A stretch of DNA of 64,000 bases from Roseicella aerolata (GCF_020523605.1 NZ_JAJAQI010000020.1:40843-104842), one strand, 5' to 3'; positions 7,891 to 17,259 are shown, counted from the stretch's first letter. The notes: generated from the sequence alone by a model not told the origin. Translations and numbers: made by a program.

Positions 7891-8522
7891 TGCGGCCCGC
7901 CATGGTGCTGCTCGCCCTGGCGGCCATCGGCTGCGCGGAGATGAGGCAGGCCCCGCCTGTTGCTCCGCCGGCCGCCCTGGCGCCCGGCACGGCGGACCCG
8001 GTGCGTGGTGCGATCGAGGCGCTGGCACCTGCCTTCGCGGACCGCGGCCGGGCGCTGGCCGGCCGGCCTGCCGAGGCGGCACAGGCGGCCGCACAACTGG
8101 AATACGTCACCACCGCCATCCCGCGCGACCAGCGCTACGCGCCGATCCCGGAGCCCGTGCGGCGCGAGCTGCTGCTGGCGCGGGAGGAGATGCGCGACGC
8201 GCTCGGCGTGGCGGAGGACGCGCCGCCCGAGCGCGTGGTGCCGGCGCTGCTGACCGCCGCCGCGGCGCTGCGGGCGGGCAATGCGGCCCGCGCCGCCGCT
8301 GCCCTGCCGGCGCCGCTCTTCCGCCCGGGCGGGCAGCGCAGCGTGGCGCGGCTCGGCGATCTCGGCCCGTTGCCACAGGGCGCGATCGCAACCGCGCTCG
8401 CGGCGCAGGAGGTGGCGCGGCTGGATGCGGACGGGCGCTGGCTGGGTGGCCGGCCGGTCGATCCGACCGGCGCGATGTTCACGGTCTTCGGGCTCGAGGG
8501 CAGCACCAGCATCGGATACTGA
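7890..8522 (+). CDS. Predicted lipoprotein, second of a tandem paralogous pair
   Basis: A 210-aa protein starting MRPAMVLLALAAIGCAEM; the signal peptide ends in a lipobox-like AIGC. Its ATG overlaps the stop of the preceding gene by one base. Residues around 45-75 repeat the upstream protein's pattern (AGRPAEAAQAAAQLEYVTTA and RYAPI), and both contain ALRxGxxxAAAAALPA. It extends further at the C-terminus with GSTSIGY. Overall the two differ clearly, so the duplication is old. No enzyme motif is seen. The frame remains open upstream to 7629 inside the first gene, but that extension would be a shadow of it. Function unknown. Confidence 0.72.
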   Translation: MRPAMVLLALAAIGCAEMRQAPPVAPPAALAPGTADPVRGAIEALAPAFADRGRALAGRPAEAAQAAAQLEYVTTAIPRDQRYAPIPEPVRRELLLAREEMRDALGVAEDAPPERVVPALLTAAAALRAGNAARAAAALPAPLFRPGGQRSVARLGDLGPLPQGAIATALAAQEVARLDADGRWLGGRPVDPTGAMFTVFGLEGSTSIGY

Positions 8523-8523
8523 G

Positions 8524-8547
8524 CCTGTCCGGCATCACGCGGACAGG
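8524..8547. terminator. Hairpin between convergent lipoprotein and phaC genes
   Basis: CCTGTCCG (8524-8531) and CGGACAGG (8540-8547) form a perfect 8-bp stem with an 8-nt loop immediately after the stop at 8522. It lies 40 bp before the phaC stop on the other strand. There is no T-run; it may end or protect transcripts from either side. Confidence 0.45.
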
Positions 8548-8586
8548 GGCGAGAAGGGGAGGGGTGGCGCCTGCTGCCCGCTCCGA

Positions 8587-10389
8587 TCAATCGATCGCCA
8601 TCACCTTCACATAGCTGCCCGGCGCATCCTCGATCGCCGGCAGCCTGCCGCTGCCCGGCATGCGGGCCGGCACCTGTTCCCTGTTGAGCGCCGCCACCCA
8701 GCGGTGCCAGTCCGGCCACCAGGATCCGGCGAGTTCGGTCGCGCCGGCGAACCACTCCTCCGGGTCGGGCGGCAGTTGCTCGTTCACCCAGTGGCTGTAC
8801 TTGCCCGAACCCGGCGGGTTCACCACGCCGGCGATATGGCCGCTGGCAGCCAGCACGAAGCGCACCGGGCCGCTGAAGATCTGCGTCGCGCGATAGGTGC
8901 TCTTCCAGGGTGCGATATGGTCCTCCCGCGTCGAGATCAGGTAGCTCGGCACCTTGATCCTGCGCAGGTCGATCTTCTGGCCCAGCAACTCGATCGCGCC
9001 CGGCTTCACCAGATCGTTCTGCTGGTACATCCGGCGCAGATAGAAGCTGTGCATGCGCGCGGGCATGCGGGTGGAATCATCGTTCCAGTAGAGCAGGTCG
9101 AAGGGAAAGGGCTCCTGCCCCAGCAGGTAGTTGTTCACCACGAAGGACCAGATCAGATCATTGGCGCGGAGCATGTTGAAGGTCGTCGCCATCTCCCGGC
9201 CTTCCAGATAGCCGCGCTTCTGCATCGCTTCCTCGAGGCAGTGCAGCTGCTCCTCGTCGATGAAGACGCCGAGCTCGCCTGCCTCCTCGAAATCCGTCAT
9301 GGTGACGAAGTAGGTCGCGCTCCTGATGCGCGTGTCGCGCCTGGCCGCCATATGGGCCAGAGTCGTCGCCAGCAGCGTCCCGCCCAGGCAGTAGCCGATG
9401 GCGTTGACCTGGCGCTCGCCGGTCGCCTTCTCGATGGCGTCGAGGGCGTCGTAGATCCCCTCCTTCATGTAGTCGTCGAAGCCTTTCTGGGCCAGTGTCT
9501 CGTCCGGATTGACCCAGGAGACGACGAAGACTGTATGCCCCTGGTCCACCGCCCAGCGGATGAAGGAATTCCGCGGCCTGAGGTCCAGGATGTAGAACTT
9601 GTTGATCCAGGGCGGCAGGATCAGCAATGGCCGCATCAGCACCGTCTCGGTGGTCGGGTTGTACTGGATGAGCTGCATCAGGTCGTTCTGGAACACCACC
9701 TTGCCCGGCGTCACCGCAATGTTCTCGCCGACCTTGAACTTGCTGTCGTCGCTCATGCGGATGCGGAGCCGCCCCTTGCCCCGCTCGAGATCCGCCAGCA
9801 GGTGCGAGAGCCCCTTCAGCAGGTTCTCCCCGCCCGTCTCCGCGGTGCGGCGCAGCACCTCCGGATTGGTCAGCAGGAAGTTGGATGGGCTCATCGCATC
9901 GACGAATTGCCGGGTGTAGAAGTCGACCTTCTGGGCGGTCTTCTGGTCCAGCCCCTCCACTCCGCCGACCACGGTCTGGAAGAAGCGCGCGCTCAGCAGA
10001 TAGGACTGCTTGATGAAGTCGAAGACCTCGTTCTCCCGCCAGGCATCGTCCTTGAAGCGGCGGTCGCGCGGGTCCTCGGCGATCACCGGGGCCGGCGCCT
10101 CGCCCAGCATCCGCCGCGCGGTGTTCTGCCAGAGCGTCAGATAGTCCTGCCAGAAGCCGAGCTGCGCCTGCACCAGCCGGGCCGGGTTGGCCATCAACCG
10201 GGTGGTCATCTCCAGGAAGGCGCTGCCGATATTCAGCGGATCCGGCGTCGCTTCGGATTCCGCCTGACGCCGGAGGAAGTCCGTGACGATCCGCTGCCCG
10301 CGTTCCGCCACCTCCGACATGGTGCGGGTCACCAGCGCCGGGTCTGGCAGGCGGAACTGCGGCTGGTCGGGCGTCTTTTCCTGGTCCAT
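8587..10389 (-). CDS. phaC: Class I poly(3-hydroxyalkanoate) synthase
   Basis: A 600-aa enzyme that polymerises 3-hydroxyacyl-CoA into storage polyester at the surface of cytoplasmic PHA granules. It has the N-terminal PhaC domain followed by an alpha/beta-hydrolase fold. The lipase-like box is GYCLGG with the nucleophilic Cys. The Asp is in REDHIAPWKS and the His in ASGHIAGVVNPP, completing the triad. FYILDLRPRNSFIRW and NPDETLAQKGFDDYM are also class I features. The start at 10389 (MDQEKTPDQP) was chosen over 10446 because AGGAT stands upstream and the length then matches the family. No phaA, phaB or phasin gene is adjacent, so the other pathway steps lie elsewhere. Confidence 0.96.
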   Translation of the reverse strand: MDQEKTPDQPQFRLPDPALVTRTMSEVAERGQRIVTDFLRRQAESEATPDPLNIGSAFLEMTTRLMANPARLVQAQLGFWQDYLTLWQNTARRMLGEAPAPVIAEDPRDRRFKDDAWRENEVFDFIKQSYLLSARFFQTVVGGVEGLDQKTAQKVDFYTRQFVDAMSPSNFLLTNPEVLRRTAETGGENLLKGLSHLLADLERGKGRLRIRMSDDSKFKVGENIAVTPGKVVFQNDLMQLIQYNPTTETVLMRPLLILPPWINKFYILDLRPRNSFIRWAVDQGHTVFVVSWVNPDETLAQKGFDDYMKEGIYDALDAIEKATGERQVNAIGYCLGGTLLATTLAHMAARRDTRIRSATYFVTMTDFEEAGELGVFIDEEQLHCLEEAMQKRGYLEGREMATTFNMLRANDLIWSFVVNNYLLGQEPFPFDLLYWNDDSTRMPARMHSFYLRRMYQQNDLVKPGAIELLGQKIDLRRIKVPSYLISTREDHIAPWKSTYRATQIFSGPVRFVLAASGHIAGVVNPPGSGKYSHWVNEQLPPDPEEWFAGATELAGSWWPDWHRWVAALNREQVPARMPGSGRLPAIEDAPGSYVKVMAID

Positions 10390-10548
10390 GGGGCATCCTA
10401 GACCGCCGGCGCGGCGGCCCTCCAGCCCAGTTCCACCTATGTTCATGTTGAGGCATGCAATAACCCGTGGTGGGGCACGCCTCGATGCGAATTCCCGCCC
10501 CGGCGTTTTTGCTCTAACCCTGGAGCGTCAGGGCGGAGTGCGGCGGCC

Positions 10549-11121
10549 ATGCGGGCGAAGCGGCAGGGCGGGGGCGGGGCGGGGCGCCGGGCAGGGGTGA
10601 TGGCGCCGCTGCTGTGCCTGGCGCTTGCCGCCTGCTCGGTCCCGGACGAGGTGAATCCGGTTTCGATCTACCGGCGGATCTCCGGCGCGGCGGATGCCGA
10701 CCGCCTCCCGCCGCCCGGCATGGACCGACCGACGCCCAGCCTCCACACCGTGCCGCCACGGCCGGAGCGGCCGGCGCCCGAGGTAAGGGAGGCGATCTCC
10801 GCGGCGCTCGCCGATGATCGTGCCCGCTCGCGGGACCCGCTGGTGCTGCGGACCGTCCCGGCTCCTGGCGCCCGCGGCGGCATGACCTTGGGGGAGCCGC
10901 CCATGCCCGCCGCCCCGCCACCCCGCCCCGCCCTGGCGGGCGCGCCGCGCATCCCCTGGAACGATGCGCCGGTCGCGCCGCGTGCCCAGCCGCAGGCCGC
11001 GCCCGCCGCACCGGGGGCGCCGGCCCCGCCCGCCCTGGCCCCGGCCTTGCCGGAGATGCCCGAGGAGGCGCCGGCGCCTCCGCCGCCCGACCTGCTCGGA
11101 CCGCCGCCGCGTCCCCGTTAG
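10549..11121 (+). CDS. Proline-rich predicted lipoprotein
   Basis: A 190-aa protein with a basic N-terminus (MRAKRQGGGGAGRRAGVM), then the hydrophobic run APLLCLALAACSVP with lipobox ALAAC, so export and lipidation are likely. An inner start at the Met of VMAPLLC is also possible. The mature part has a conserved-looking block NPVSIYRRISGAADADRLPPPG, and the C-terminal 70 residues are Pro/Ala-rich and probably unstructured. NPVSWYR-like motifs followed by a low-complexity tail are common in small envelope proteins of Acetobacteraceae, but no function is known. The gene diverges from phaC across 159 bp; nothing links the two functionally. Confidence 0.6.
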   Translation: MRAKRQGGGGAGRRAGVMAPLLCLALAACSVPDEVNPVSIYRRISGAADADRLPPPGMDRPTPSLHTVPPRPERPAPEVREAISAALADDRARSRDPLVLRTVPAPGARGGMTLGEPPMPAAPPPRPALAGAPRIPWNDAPVAPRAQPQAAPAAPGAPAPPALAPALPEMPEEAPAPPPPDLLGPPPRPR

Positions 11122-11523
11122 GCTCCGGGGCAGGAAACCTTCCACGGGCCTGCGCGCCGGCTTCGGGCGGAGGGCAGGGAGTATGTCGCTCGGCCCGAAG
11201 AGATGGTTCGCCCAAGGCTTCCAGAGGCCAGTTCATCGACGCGCTGGCGCGACAGGGCGGCGGTCGGCTCGGAGAGGGCGGTACAGGCACGCACGCCGTG
11301 CATGGGTTTCTGGTTCGGCTCCCGACGCCCGCCTCGCAGGCCGGCAGGCTGCCGGCCTGCGCCCAAGGCCGCCCGGCGGATTTTCGCGCCCGGACAGCCA
11401 GGGCGCTGACACTGCGGTGCAATACGATCTATACCGGCGAGCCGCGCCGCCCCAGCCCGTGAAGCCGCCCTGCCTGCGGACCCCGGGGTGGGAGCGTGGG
11501 CCCATGCATACGGACCCGAACCG
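11122..11523. other. Gene-free stretch containing a strong hairpin
   Basis: No convincing gene was found in about 400 bases before the aminotransferase. The clearest structure is a hairpin at 11336-11360, with 11-bp stem GCAGGCCGGCA / TGCCGGCCTGC and loop GGC. The remainder is GC-rich, and the few open frames in it have low-complexity translations. The last 100 bases presumably hold the promoter of the aminotransferase-hom unit, but no clear -35/-10 pair stands out. Confidence 0.5.
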
Positions 11524-12768
11524 ATGACCGAGGAATTCCACCGCATCCGCCGCCTGCCCCCTTACGTGTTCGCCGAGGTGAACGCGGCGAAGGCGAAGGC
11601 ACGGGCAGCGGCAGAGGACATCGTGGATCTCGGGATGGGCAACCCGGACAGCCCGACGCCGCCCCATATCGTCGCCAAGCTGGTCGAGGCGGTGCAGGAC
11701 CCGCGCACCCACCGCTATTCCATGTCGAAGGGCATCCCCGGCCTGCGCCGCGCGCTGGCCAACTATTATGACCGCCGGTTCAAGGTGAAGCTCGACCCGG
11801 AGACCGAGGTGGTGGCAACCCTCGGCTCCAAGGAGGGGCTGGCCAATCTGGCGCAGGCCATTGCCTCGCCCGGCGACACCATCCTGGTGCCGAACCCCAG
11901 CTACCCCATTCACCAGTTCGGCTTCATCATCGCCGGCGCCACTGCGCGCAGCCTGCCCTGCACGCCGGATGACGAGATGCTGGCGGCGATCGACCGGGCG
12001 GTGAAGCATTCCGTGCCGAAGCCGACCGCGGTCATCGTCAACTTTCCCTCCAACCCGACAGCCTATCTCGCCTCGATCGAGTTCTACCGGGAGCTGGTGA
12101 AGCTCTGCCGCCGGCACGAGCTCTTCATTCTCTCCGACCTCGCCTATGCCGAGCTCTATTTCGGCGATGTCCCGCCGCCCTCCGTGCTCGAGGTCGAAGG
12201 GGCGAAGGACATCACGGTGGAGTTCACCTCGATGTCCAAGACCTACAACATGCCGGGCTGGCGCATGGGCTTCGCCGCGGGCAATCCGCGGCTGATCGCG
12301 GCGCTGGCGCGGGTGAAGAGCTATCTGGACTACGGCGCCTTCACGCCGATCCAGGTGGCGGCCGCCGCGGCGCTGAACGGGCCGCAGGACACGGTCGCCG
12401 AGATGCGCGTGCTCTACCGGGAGCGCCGCGACCTGCTGGTGAAGGGGCTGCGCCAGGCCGGCTGGGATGTGCCCATGCCGGAAGGCTCCATGTTCCTCTG
12501 GGCGCCGATCCCGGAGAAGTTCCGGCATCTCGGCAGCGTCGAGTTCTCCAAGCTGCTGTTGGCACGGGCCAAGGTCGCGGTCGCCCCGGGCCTCGGCTTC
12601 GGCGAGCATGGCGACGGCCATGTCCGCATCGCCCTCGTCGAGAACAACCACCGCATCCGCCAGGCGCTGCGCGGCATCCGCGCCTTCCTGCAGGGCGACA
12701 ATCTCGCGCCCGCCCTGCAGGGCAGTGACACCCGGCCTGGAGTCGAGAACGAGGCTGTTTCCGCATGA
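11524..12768 (+). CDS. PLP-dependent aminotransferase, AlaC/LL-DAP aminotransferase-like
   Basis: A 414-aa class I/II aminotransferase. LPPYVF near the N-terminus, DLGMGNPDSPTPPHIV, HRYSMSKGIPGLRRA, LGSKEGLANLAQA and PNPSYPIHQFGFIIAGA closely follow the pattern of E. coli AlaC (YfdZ), the glutamate-pyruvate transaminase. The PLP lysine is in SMSKTYNMPGWRMGF. Related proteins are often annotated as LL-diaminopimelate aminotransferase, so both alanine and lysine routes are possible. The start at 11524 was chosen by family alignment; an upstream in-frame start at 11488 adds a tail without similarity. The stop overlaps the hom start (ATGA, 12765-12768), so the two are translationally coupled and a role in aspartate-family metabolism is plausible. 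Confidence 0.88.
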   Translation: MTEEFHRIRRLPPYVFAEVNAAKAKARAAAEDIVDLGMGNPDSPTPPHIVAKLVEAVQDPRTHRYSMSKGIPGLRRALANYYDRRFKVKLDPETEVVATLGSKEGLANLAQAIASPGDTILVPNPSYPIHQFGFIIAGATARSLPCTPDDEMLAAIDRAVKHSVPKPTAVIVNFPSNPTAYLASIEFYRELVKLCRRHELFILSDLAYAELYFGDVPPPSVLEVEGAKDITVEFTSMSKTYNMPGWRMGFAAGNPRLIAALARVKSYLDYGAFTPIQVAAAAALNGPQDTVAEMRVLYRERRDLLVKGLRQAGWDVPMPEGSMFLWAPIPEKFRHLGSVEFSKLLLARAKVAVAPGLGFGEHGDGHVRIALVENNHRIRQALRGIRAFLQGDNLAPALQGSDTRPGVENEAVSA

Positions 12769-14057
12769 CCAAGCCCCTTTCCATCGCGGTCGCCGGCCTC
12801 GGCACGGTCGGCGGCGGCCTGCTCAAGCTCCTGTCGGAGAATGCCGAGATCGTCGCGGCGAGGGCCGGGCGCCCGGTGGTGGTCGGCGCCGTCTCGGCGC
12901 GCGACCGCACGCGGGACCGCGGCGTGCCGCTCTCCACGCTGCGCTGGTACGATGACCCGGTGGCGCTGGCCGCCGACCCTGGCACGGATGTCGTCGTCGA
13001 GCTGATCGGCGGCAGCGACGGCCCGGCCCGGGCGCTGGTCGAGGCGGCGCTGAAGGCCGGCAAGCCCGTCGTCACCGCCAACAAGGCGCTGCTCGCGGTG
13101 CATGGCGCGGCGATCGCCGAACTGGCCGAGGCGCGCAACCTGCCCCTGGCCTTCGAGGCGGCGGTCGCGGGCGGCATCCCGGCCATCAAGGCGCTGCGCG
13201 AGGGGCTGGCGGGCAACCGCATCCGCCGGGTCGCCGGCATCCTGAACGGCACCTGCAACTACATCCTGACCGTGATGCGCGAGCACAAGCGGGAATTCGC
13301 CGAGGTGCTGGCGGAGGCGCAAAAGCTCGGCTATGCCGAGGCCGATCCCTCCTTCGACATCGACGGCGTGGATGCCGCCCACAAGCTGGCGATCCTGGCG
13401 GCGCTCGCCTTCGGCCGGCCGGTCGATTTCGGCGCGGTGCATGTCGAGGGTATCCGGGAGGTCAGCGCCCTCGACATCGCCCTGGCCGAGGAACTCGGCT
13501 ATCGCATCAAGCTGCTCGGCCTTGCCGCACGGACCGAGGCGGGCATCTCGGCGCGGGTGCATCCCTGCATGGTGCCGACGGGCGCACCGATCGCGCGCGT
13601 CGACGGCGTCTTCAACGCGGTGGTGGCGGAGGGGGACTTCGTCGGCCGCGTGATGCTGGAGGGCCGCGGGGCCGGGGCGGGGCCGACCGCCAGCGCCGTG
13701 GTTGCTGACCTGATCGACCTCGCCCGCGGACGGCAAACGCCGGTCTGGGGCGCCGCCGCAGGGTTGCTGGACGGCGCGCCGGCGGTGCCGATGGAGCGGC
13801 ATGTCGGCGCCTACTACCTGCGCCTCATGGTACTCGACCGGCCGGGCGTGATCGCCGATGTCACGGGGATCCTGCGGGACCACGCCATCAGCCTGGAGGC
13901 GATGCTGCAGCGCGGCCGCGCCCCGGGCGAGGCGGTGCCGGTGGTGCTGACCACGCATGATTGCGAGGAGGCGCAGATGCGCGCCGCCCTCGGCCGCATC
14001 GCGGCGCTCGATTCGGTGCTGGAGAAGCCGGCGCTGATCCGGATCGAGCCGCTCTGA
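12765..14057 (+). CDS. hom: Homoserine dehydrogenase
   Basis: A 430-aa NAD(P)-dependent oxidoreductase that converts aspartate semialdehyde to homoserine, the branch point to threonine and methionine. The order of domains is standard: Rossmann motif GLGTVGGGLLKLL, substrate-binding segments VVTANKALLAVHG, AVAGGIPAIKAL and ILNGTCNYILT, the catalytic region ADPSFDIDGVDAAHKLAILA, and a C-terminal ACT domain from about residue 350 (YYLRLMVLDRPGVIADVTGIL). The ACT domain is the usual site of threonine feedback in this family. The gene overlaps the preceding aminotransferase by four bases. Length is typical. Confidence 0.97.
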   Translation: MTKPLSIAVAGLGTVGGGLLKLLSENAEIVAARAGRPVVVGAVSARDRTRDRGVPLSTLRWYDDPVALAADPGTDVVVELIGGSDGPARALVEAALKAGKPVVTANKALLAVHGAAIAELAEARNLPLAFEAAVAGGIPAIKALREGLAGNRIRRVAGILNGTCNYILTVMREHKREFAEVLAEAQKLGYAEADPSFDIDGVDAAHKLAILAALAFGRPVDFGAVHVEGIREVSALDIALAEELGYRIKLLGLAARTEAGISARVHPCMVPTGAPIARVDGVFNAVVAEGDFVGRVMLEGRGAGAGPTASAVVADLIDLARGRQTPVWGAAAGLLDGAPAVPMERHVGAYYLRLMVLDRPGVIADVTGILRDHAISLEAMLQRGRAPGEAVPVVLTTHDCEEAQMRAALGRIAALDSVLEKPALIRIEPL

Positions 14058-14150
14058 CCCTGGCCGGGCGGCGGCCCCGGCCGCGCCGCCGCCCGCTTCC
14101 GGCCGGCGCCTGGCCCGTGTAGTCTGGGGCCCAAGCTCACGGAGGCTCAC

Positions 14151-15143
14151 ATGGCGGAGTATGACGCGGCCAGCCTGGTGGTTGACCGTAACCTGGCGCT
14201 CGAACTGGTCCGGGTGACGGAGGCGGCGGCGCTGGCCGCCTCCCGCTGGATCGGCCGGGGCGACAAGAACGCGGCGGACGGCGCCGCGGTGGATGCCATG
14301 CGCAAGGCCTTCGATACCGTCGCCATCAGCGGCACCGTCGTGATCGGCGAGGGCGAGATGGACGAGGCGCCGATGCTCTATATCGGCGAGAAGATCGGCC
14401 TGGGCGGGCCGGAGGTCGATATCGCGGTCGACCCGCTGGAGGGCACCTCCATCACTGCCAAGGGTGGCCCGAACGCCATCGCCACCGTGGCCCTGGCCGA
14501 GCGCGGCGGCTTCCTGCATGCGCCCGACATCTACATGGACAAGATCGCGGTGGGCCCCGGCCTGCCGGAGGGCATCGTTCATCTCGACGCCAAGCCGGAG
14601 GAGAACCTGCGGGAGCTGGCGCGGGCCAAGAAATGCGATATCGGCGACCTGATGGTCTGCACACTCGACCGCGACCGGCACAAGGAGATGATCGCGGCCT
14701 GCCGCAAGGCCGGCGCGCGCATCATGCTGCTGCCGGATGGCGATGTGGCGGGCGTCATCGCCGTCTCCCAGCCGGGCACGGGCGTGGACATCTACATGGG
14801 CTCGGGCGGCGCGCCGGAGGGCGTGCTGGCGGCCGCGGCCCTGCGCTGCATTGGCGGCCAGATGCACGGGCGGCTGATGTTCGAGAATGAGGAGCAGGTC
14901 GCCCGCGCCCGCGAGATGGGCGTGACCGACCCGAAGAAGATCTACGGCATCTACGAGATGGCGCGCGGCAATGTCATGTTCGCCGCGACCGGAGTGACCG
15001 GTGGCCCGATGCTGCACGGCGTGCGGCGCCATGCGGGCGGCGCGACGACGCATTCCATCGTCATGCGCAGCAAGTCCGGCACCGTCCGGTACGTGGAGGG
15101 GCACCACAACTTCGCACGCAAGCCTTCGGCCTTCGTGGCCTGA
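14151..15143 (+). CDS. glpX: Class II fructose-1,6-bisphosphatase
   Basis: A 330-aa GlpX-type phosphatase that hydrolyses fructose 1,6-bisphosphate in gluconeogenesis (some members also act on sedoheptulose bisphosphate). Metal and substrate motifs are visible: GEGEMDEAPMLYIGEKIG, VDPLEGTSITAKG, YMDKIAVGPGLP, LPDGDVAGVIA and YMGSGGAPEGVLAAAALRC. The length equals the family norm. An AGG-rich sequence precedes the ATG at 14151. It lies 93 bases after hom, and the intervening sequence is rich in GC inverted repeats, so a separate transcript is possible. recJ follows after only 23 bases. Confidence 0.97.
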   Translation: MAEYDAASLVVDRNLALELVRVTEAAALAASRWIGRGDKNAADGAAVDAMRKAFDTVAISGTVVIGEGEMDEAPMLYIGEKIGLGGPEVDIAVDPLEGTSITAKGGPNAIATVALAERGGFLHAPDIYMDKIAVGPGLPEGIVHLDAKPEENLRELARAKKCDIGDLMVCTLDRDRHKEMIAACRKAGARIMLLPDGDVAGVIAVSQPGTGVDIYMGSGGAPEGVLAAAALRCIGGQMHGRLMFENEEQVARAREMGVTDPKKIYGIYEMARGNVMFAATGVTGGPMLHGVRRHAGGATTHSIVMRSKSGTVRYVEGHHNFARKPSAFVA

Positions 15144-15166
15144 CCGCGCCCGGCAGGGACAGGGTG

Positions 15167-16975
15167 ATGGACGCGGGGCCACTGCCCTCGGCCGATGCCG
15201 TGCTCGGCGTCGCCCGCAGCGTGACGGGCCGGCGCTGGGTGCGGCGGGAAGGCGATGCGCGCCTCGGCCTCGCCATCGCCCAGCGGGCGGACCTGCCGGA
15301 ACTGGTGGGGCGCCTCCTTGCCGCCCGCGGCATCGGGCTGGAGGCGGTGACCGACTTCCTGCTCCCGACGCTTCGGGCGCTGCTGCCCGACCCCTCCGTG
15401 CTGCGGGACATGGATGTCGCCGCGGCGCGGCTGGCGAGCGCGGTGCGGCAGGGTGAGACGGTTGCCGTCTTCGGCGATTACGACGTGGATGGCGCCTGCG
15501 CGGGCGCGCTGATGGTGCGGGTGCTGCGCCAGCTCGGCTGCACCGTCAGCCACTACGTGCCGCACCGGCTGACCGAGGGCTACGGCCCGAACCCTGCCGC
15601 CATCCGGGCGCTCTGCGAGCGCGGCGCGACGCTGATCGTCTGCGTCGATTGCGGCATAGCGGCGCATGAGGCGCTGGAAGCGGCACGCGGCGAGGCAGAT
15701 GTGGTGGTGCTGGACCACCATAAGGCGGAGGGCCCGGTGCCACGCGTCGCGGCGGCGGTCAATCCCAACCGGCTCGATTGCGGCTCCGGTCTCCGGCATC
15801 TCTGCGCTGCCGCCGTTGCCTTCCTCGCCTGCATCGCGCTGCATCGCGTTCTGCGGCGGGAGGGCTATTTCCAGCGGCGCCAGGAACCCGCGCTGCTCGA
15901 TCTGCTGGACCTGGTGGCGCTGGCGACGGTCTGCGACGTGATGCCGCTGACCGGCGTGAACCGTGCCCTGGTCGCGCAGGGGCTGAAGGTGATGGCGCGC
16001 CGTGACCATGCCGGTGTTGCCGCCCTGCTGGAGATCGGCCAGGTGCGCGACGTGCCGACCGCGCATTCCCTCGGCTTCGTGCTCGGCCCGCGCATCAACG
16101 CGGCGGGGCGGATCGACGAGCCGGATCTCGGCATGCGCCTCCTGCTCTGCGACGACCCGGTCGAGGCGAGGGCGATGGCGGAACGGCTCGATGCGGTGAA
16201 CCGACGGCGGCAGGAGGTGGAGGCCGAAGTGCTGGGCGCCGCCTTCGCGCAGGCCGAGGCACAGCACGCCACCGGCCATCCGGTGCTGCTGGTGAGCGGG
16301 CAGGGCTGGCATCCCGGCGTGGTCGGCATCGTCGCCGGGCGCCTGAAGGAGAAGTTCAACCGCCCGGCCTGCGTCGCCGGCGTGGCGGAGGGGATCGCGA
16401 AGGGCTCGGGCCGGTCCGTGCCGGGGCTTGATCTCGGCGGTGCGGTGATCGCGGCCCGGCAGGCCGGGCTGCTGGAGACGGGCGGCGGCCATGCCATGGC
16501 GGCCGGCTTCAGCCTGCGCATCGAACGCCTGGCGGAGTTGCACGCCTTCCTCGATGAGCGGCTGTCGCGGGCAGGCGAACTGCCCGGTGCGGCCGACCTG
16601 CTGGTGGAGGGCACGGTGATGGTGCCGGCGGCGACCGCCGATCTGGCGAAGCAGGTGGAGCGCCTGGCGCCCTTCGGCGCGGGCAATGAGGAGCCGGTCT
16701 TCGCCCTGCCGCGGGCGCGCGTGGTCCGGGCGGACCGTGTGGGCAAGGATGGCAACACGATCCGGGCCTTCATCGAGGGCGAGTCGGGCGGGCGCCTGAA
16801 GGCGATCTGCTTCCGTGCGAAGGAAGGGCCGCTGGCCGAGGCGCTGCTGGCCCGCACCGGCGTGCCGCTGCATCTCTGCGGCCAGTTGCGGGCGGAGCGC
16901 TGGAATGACGAGGTGAGCGCCTGCCTGCATGTCGTCGACGCCGCAATCGTGCCGCCGGGCGCCGGGGGCTCTTGA
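15167..16975 (+). CDS. recJ: Single-stranded-DNA-specific 5'-3' exonuclease RecJ
   Basis: A 602-aa DHH-superfamily exonuclease that degrades 5' single-stranded ends in recombination and mismatch repair. Motifs: FGDYDVDGACAGALM (motif I), VDCGIA and VVLDHHKAEGPVP (DHH), LGFVLGPRINAAGRI, and the DHHA1 region VLLVSGQGWHPGVVGIVAGRLKEKF and GSGRSVPGLDLGGA. The C-terminal OB-fold includes LAPFGAGNEEPVFALP. The start is either ATG 15167 or the GTG one codon upstream at 15164; a GGGACAGGG sequence serves both. The -35 element of the following tRNA gene overlaps its stop codon. Complete and of usual length. Confidence 0.97.
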   Translation: MDAGPLPSADAVLGVARSVTGRRWVRREGDARLGLAIAQRADLPELVGRLLAARGIGLEAVTDFLLPTLRALLPDPSVLRDMDVAAARLASAVRQGETVAVFGDYDVDGACAGALMVRVLRQLGCTVSHYVPHRLTEGYGPNPAAIRALCERGATLIVCVDCGIAAHEALEAARGEADVVVLDHHKAEGPVPRVAAAVNPNRLDCGSGLRHLCAAAVAFLACIALHRVLRREGYFQRRQEPALLDLLDLVALATVCDVMPLTGVNRALVAQGLKVMARRDHAGVAALLEIGQVRDVPTAHSLGFVLGPRINAAGRIDEPDLGMRLLLCDDPVEARAMAERLDAVNRRRQEVEAEVLGAAFAQAEAQHATGHPVLLVSGQGWHPGVVGIVAGRLKEKFNRPACVAGVAEGIAKGSGRSVPGLDLGGAVIAARQAGLLETGGGHAMAAGFSLRIERLAELHAFLDERLSRAGELPGAADLLVEGTVMVPAATADLAKQVERLAPFGAGNEEPVFALPRARVVRADRVGKDGNTIRAFIEGESGGRLKAICFRAKEGPLAEALLARTGVPLHLCGQLRAERWNDEVSACLHVVDAAIVPPGAGGS

Positions 16976-17000
16976 CCACAAGCGCGCGGACCACTACTCC
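16972..17000 (+). promoter_or_regulatory. Candidate promoter of tRNA-Glu
   Basis: TTGACC (16972-16977), a 17-nt spacer and TACTCC (16995-17000) form a plausible sigma-70 promoter ending 10 bases before the tRNA. The -35 box overlaps the recJ stop codon (16973-16975). The -10 box is a weak match, so this is inference from position and spacing. Confidence 0.4.
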
Positions 17001-17010
17001 GCTCCGCGCT

Positions 17011-17086
17011 GTCCCCATCGTCTAGAGGCCTAGGACACCAGCCTTTCACGTTGGTAACACGGGTTCGAATCCCGTTGGGGACGCCA
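17011..17086 (+). tRNA. tRNA-Glu (anticodon TTC)
   Basis: Complete cloverleaf with encoded CCA. The acceptor stem GTCCCCA pairs with TGGGGAC (17076-17082), with discriminator G 17083 and CCA 17084-17086. The anticodon loop CTTTCAC at 17043-17049 has anticodon TTC at 17045-17047. The T-arm is CGGGTTCGAATCCCG. Its sequence closely follows E. coli tRNA-Glu. It reads the GAA/GAG glutamate codons. Confidence 0.97.
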
Positions 17087-17259
17087 CCGCACCGGCCGCT
17101 GTGCCGGTGCCCGCGATACGGTCGGCATCGCGTCGTTGCCTTGCCCGCCACACGCAGGCGGCGCACTCCTCATTCAGGCCTTGGGGCTTTCCGCGCAGCA
17201 TCCACGAGGCGGGCGCTTCGCAGCCATCCGACAGGATGGGCCGGCAGCGTCAGCTTTCC

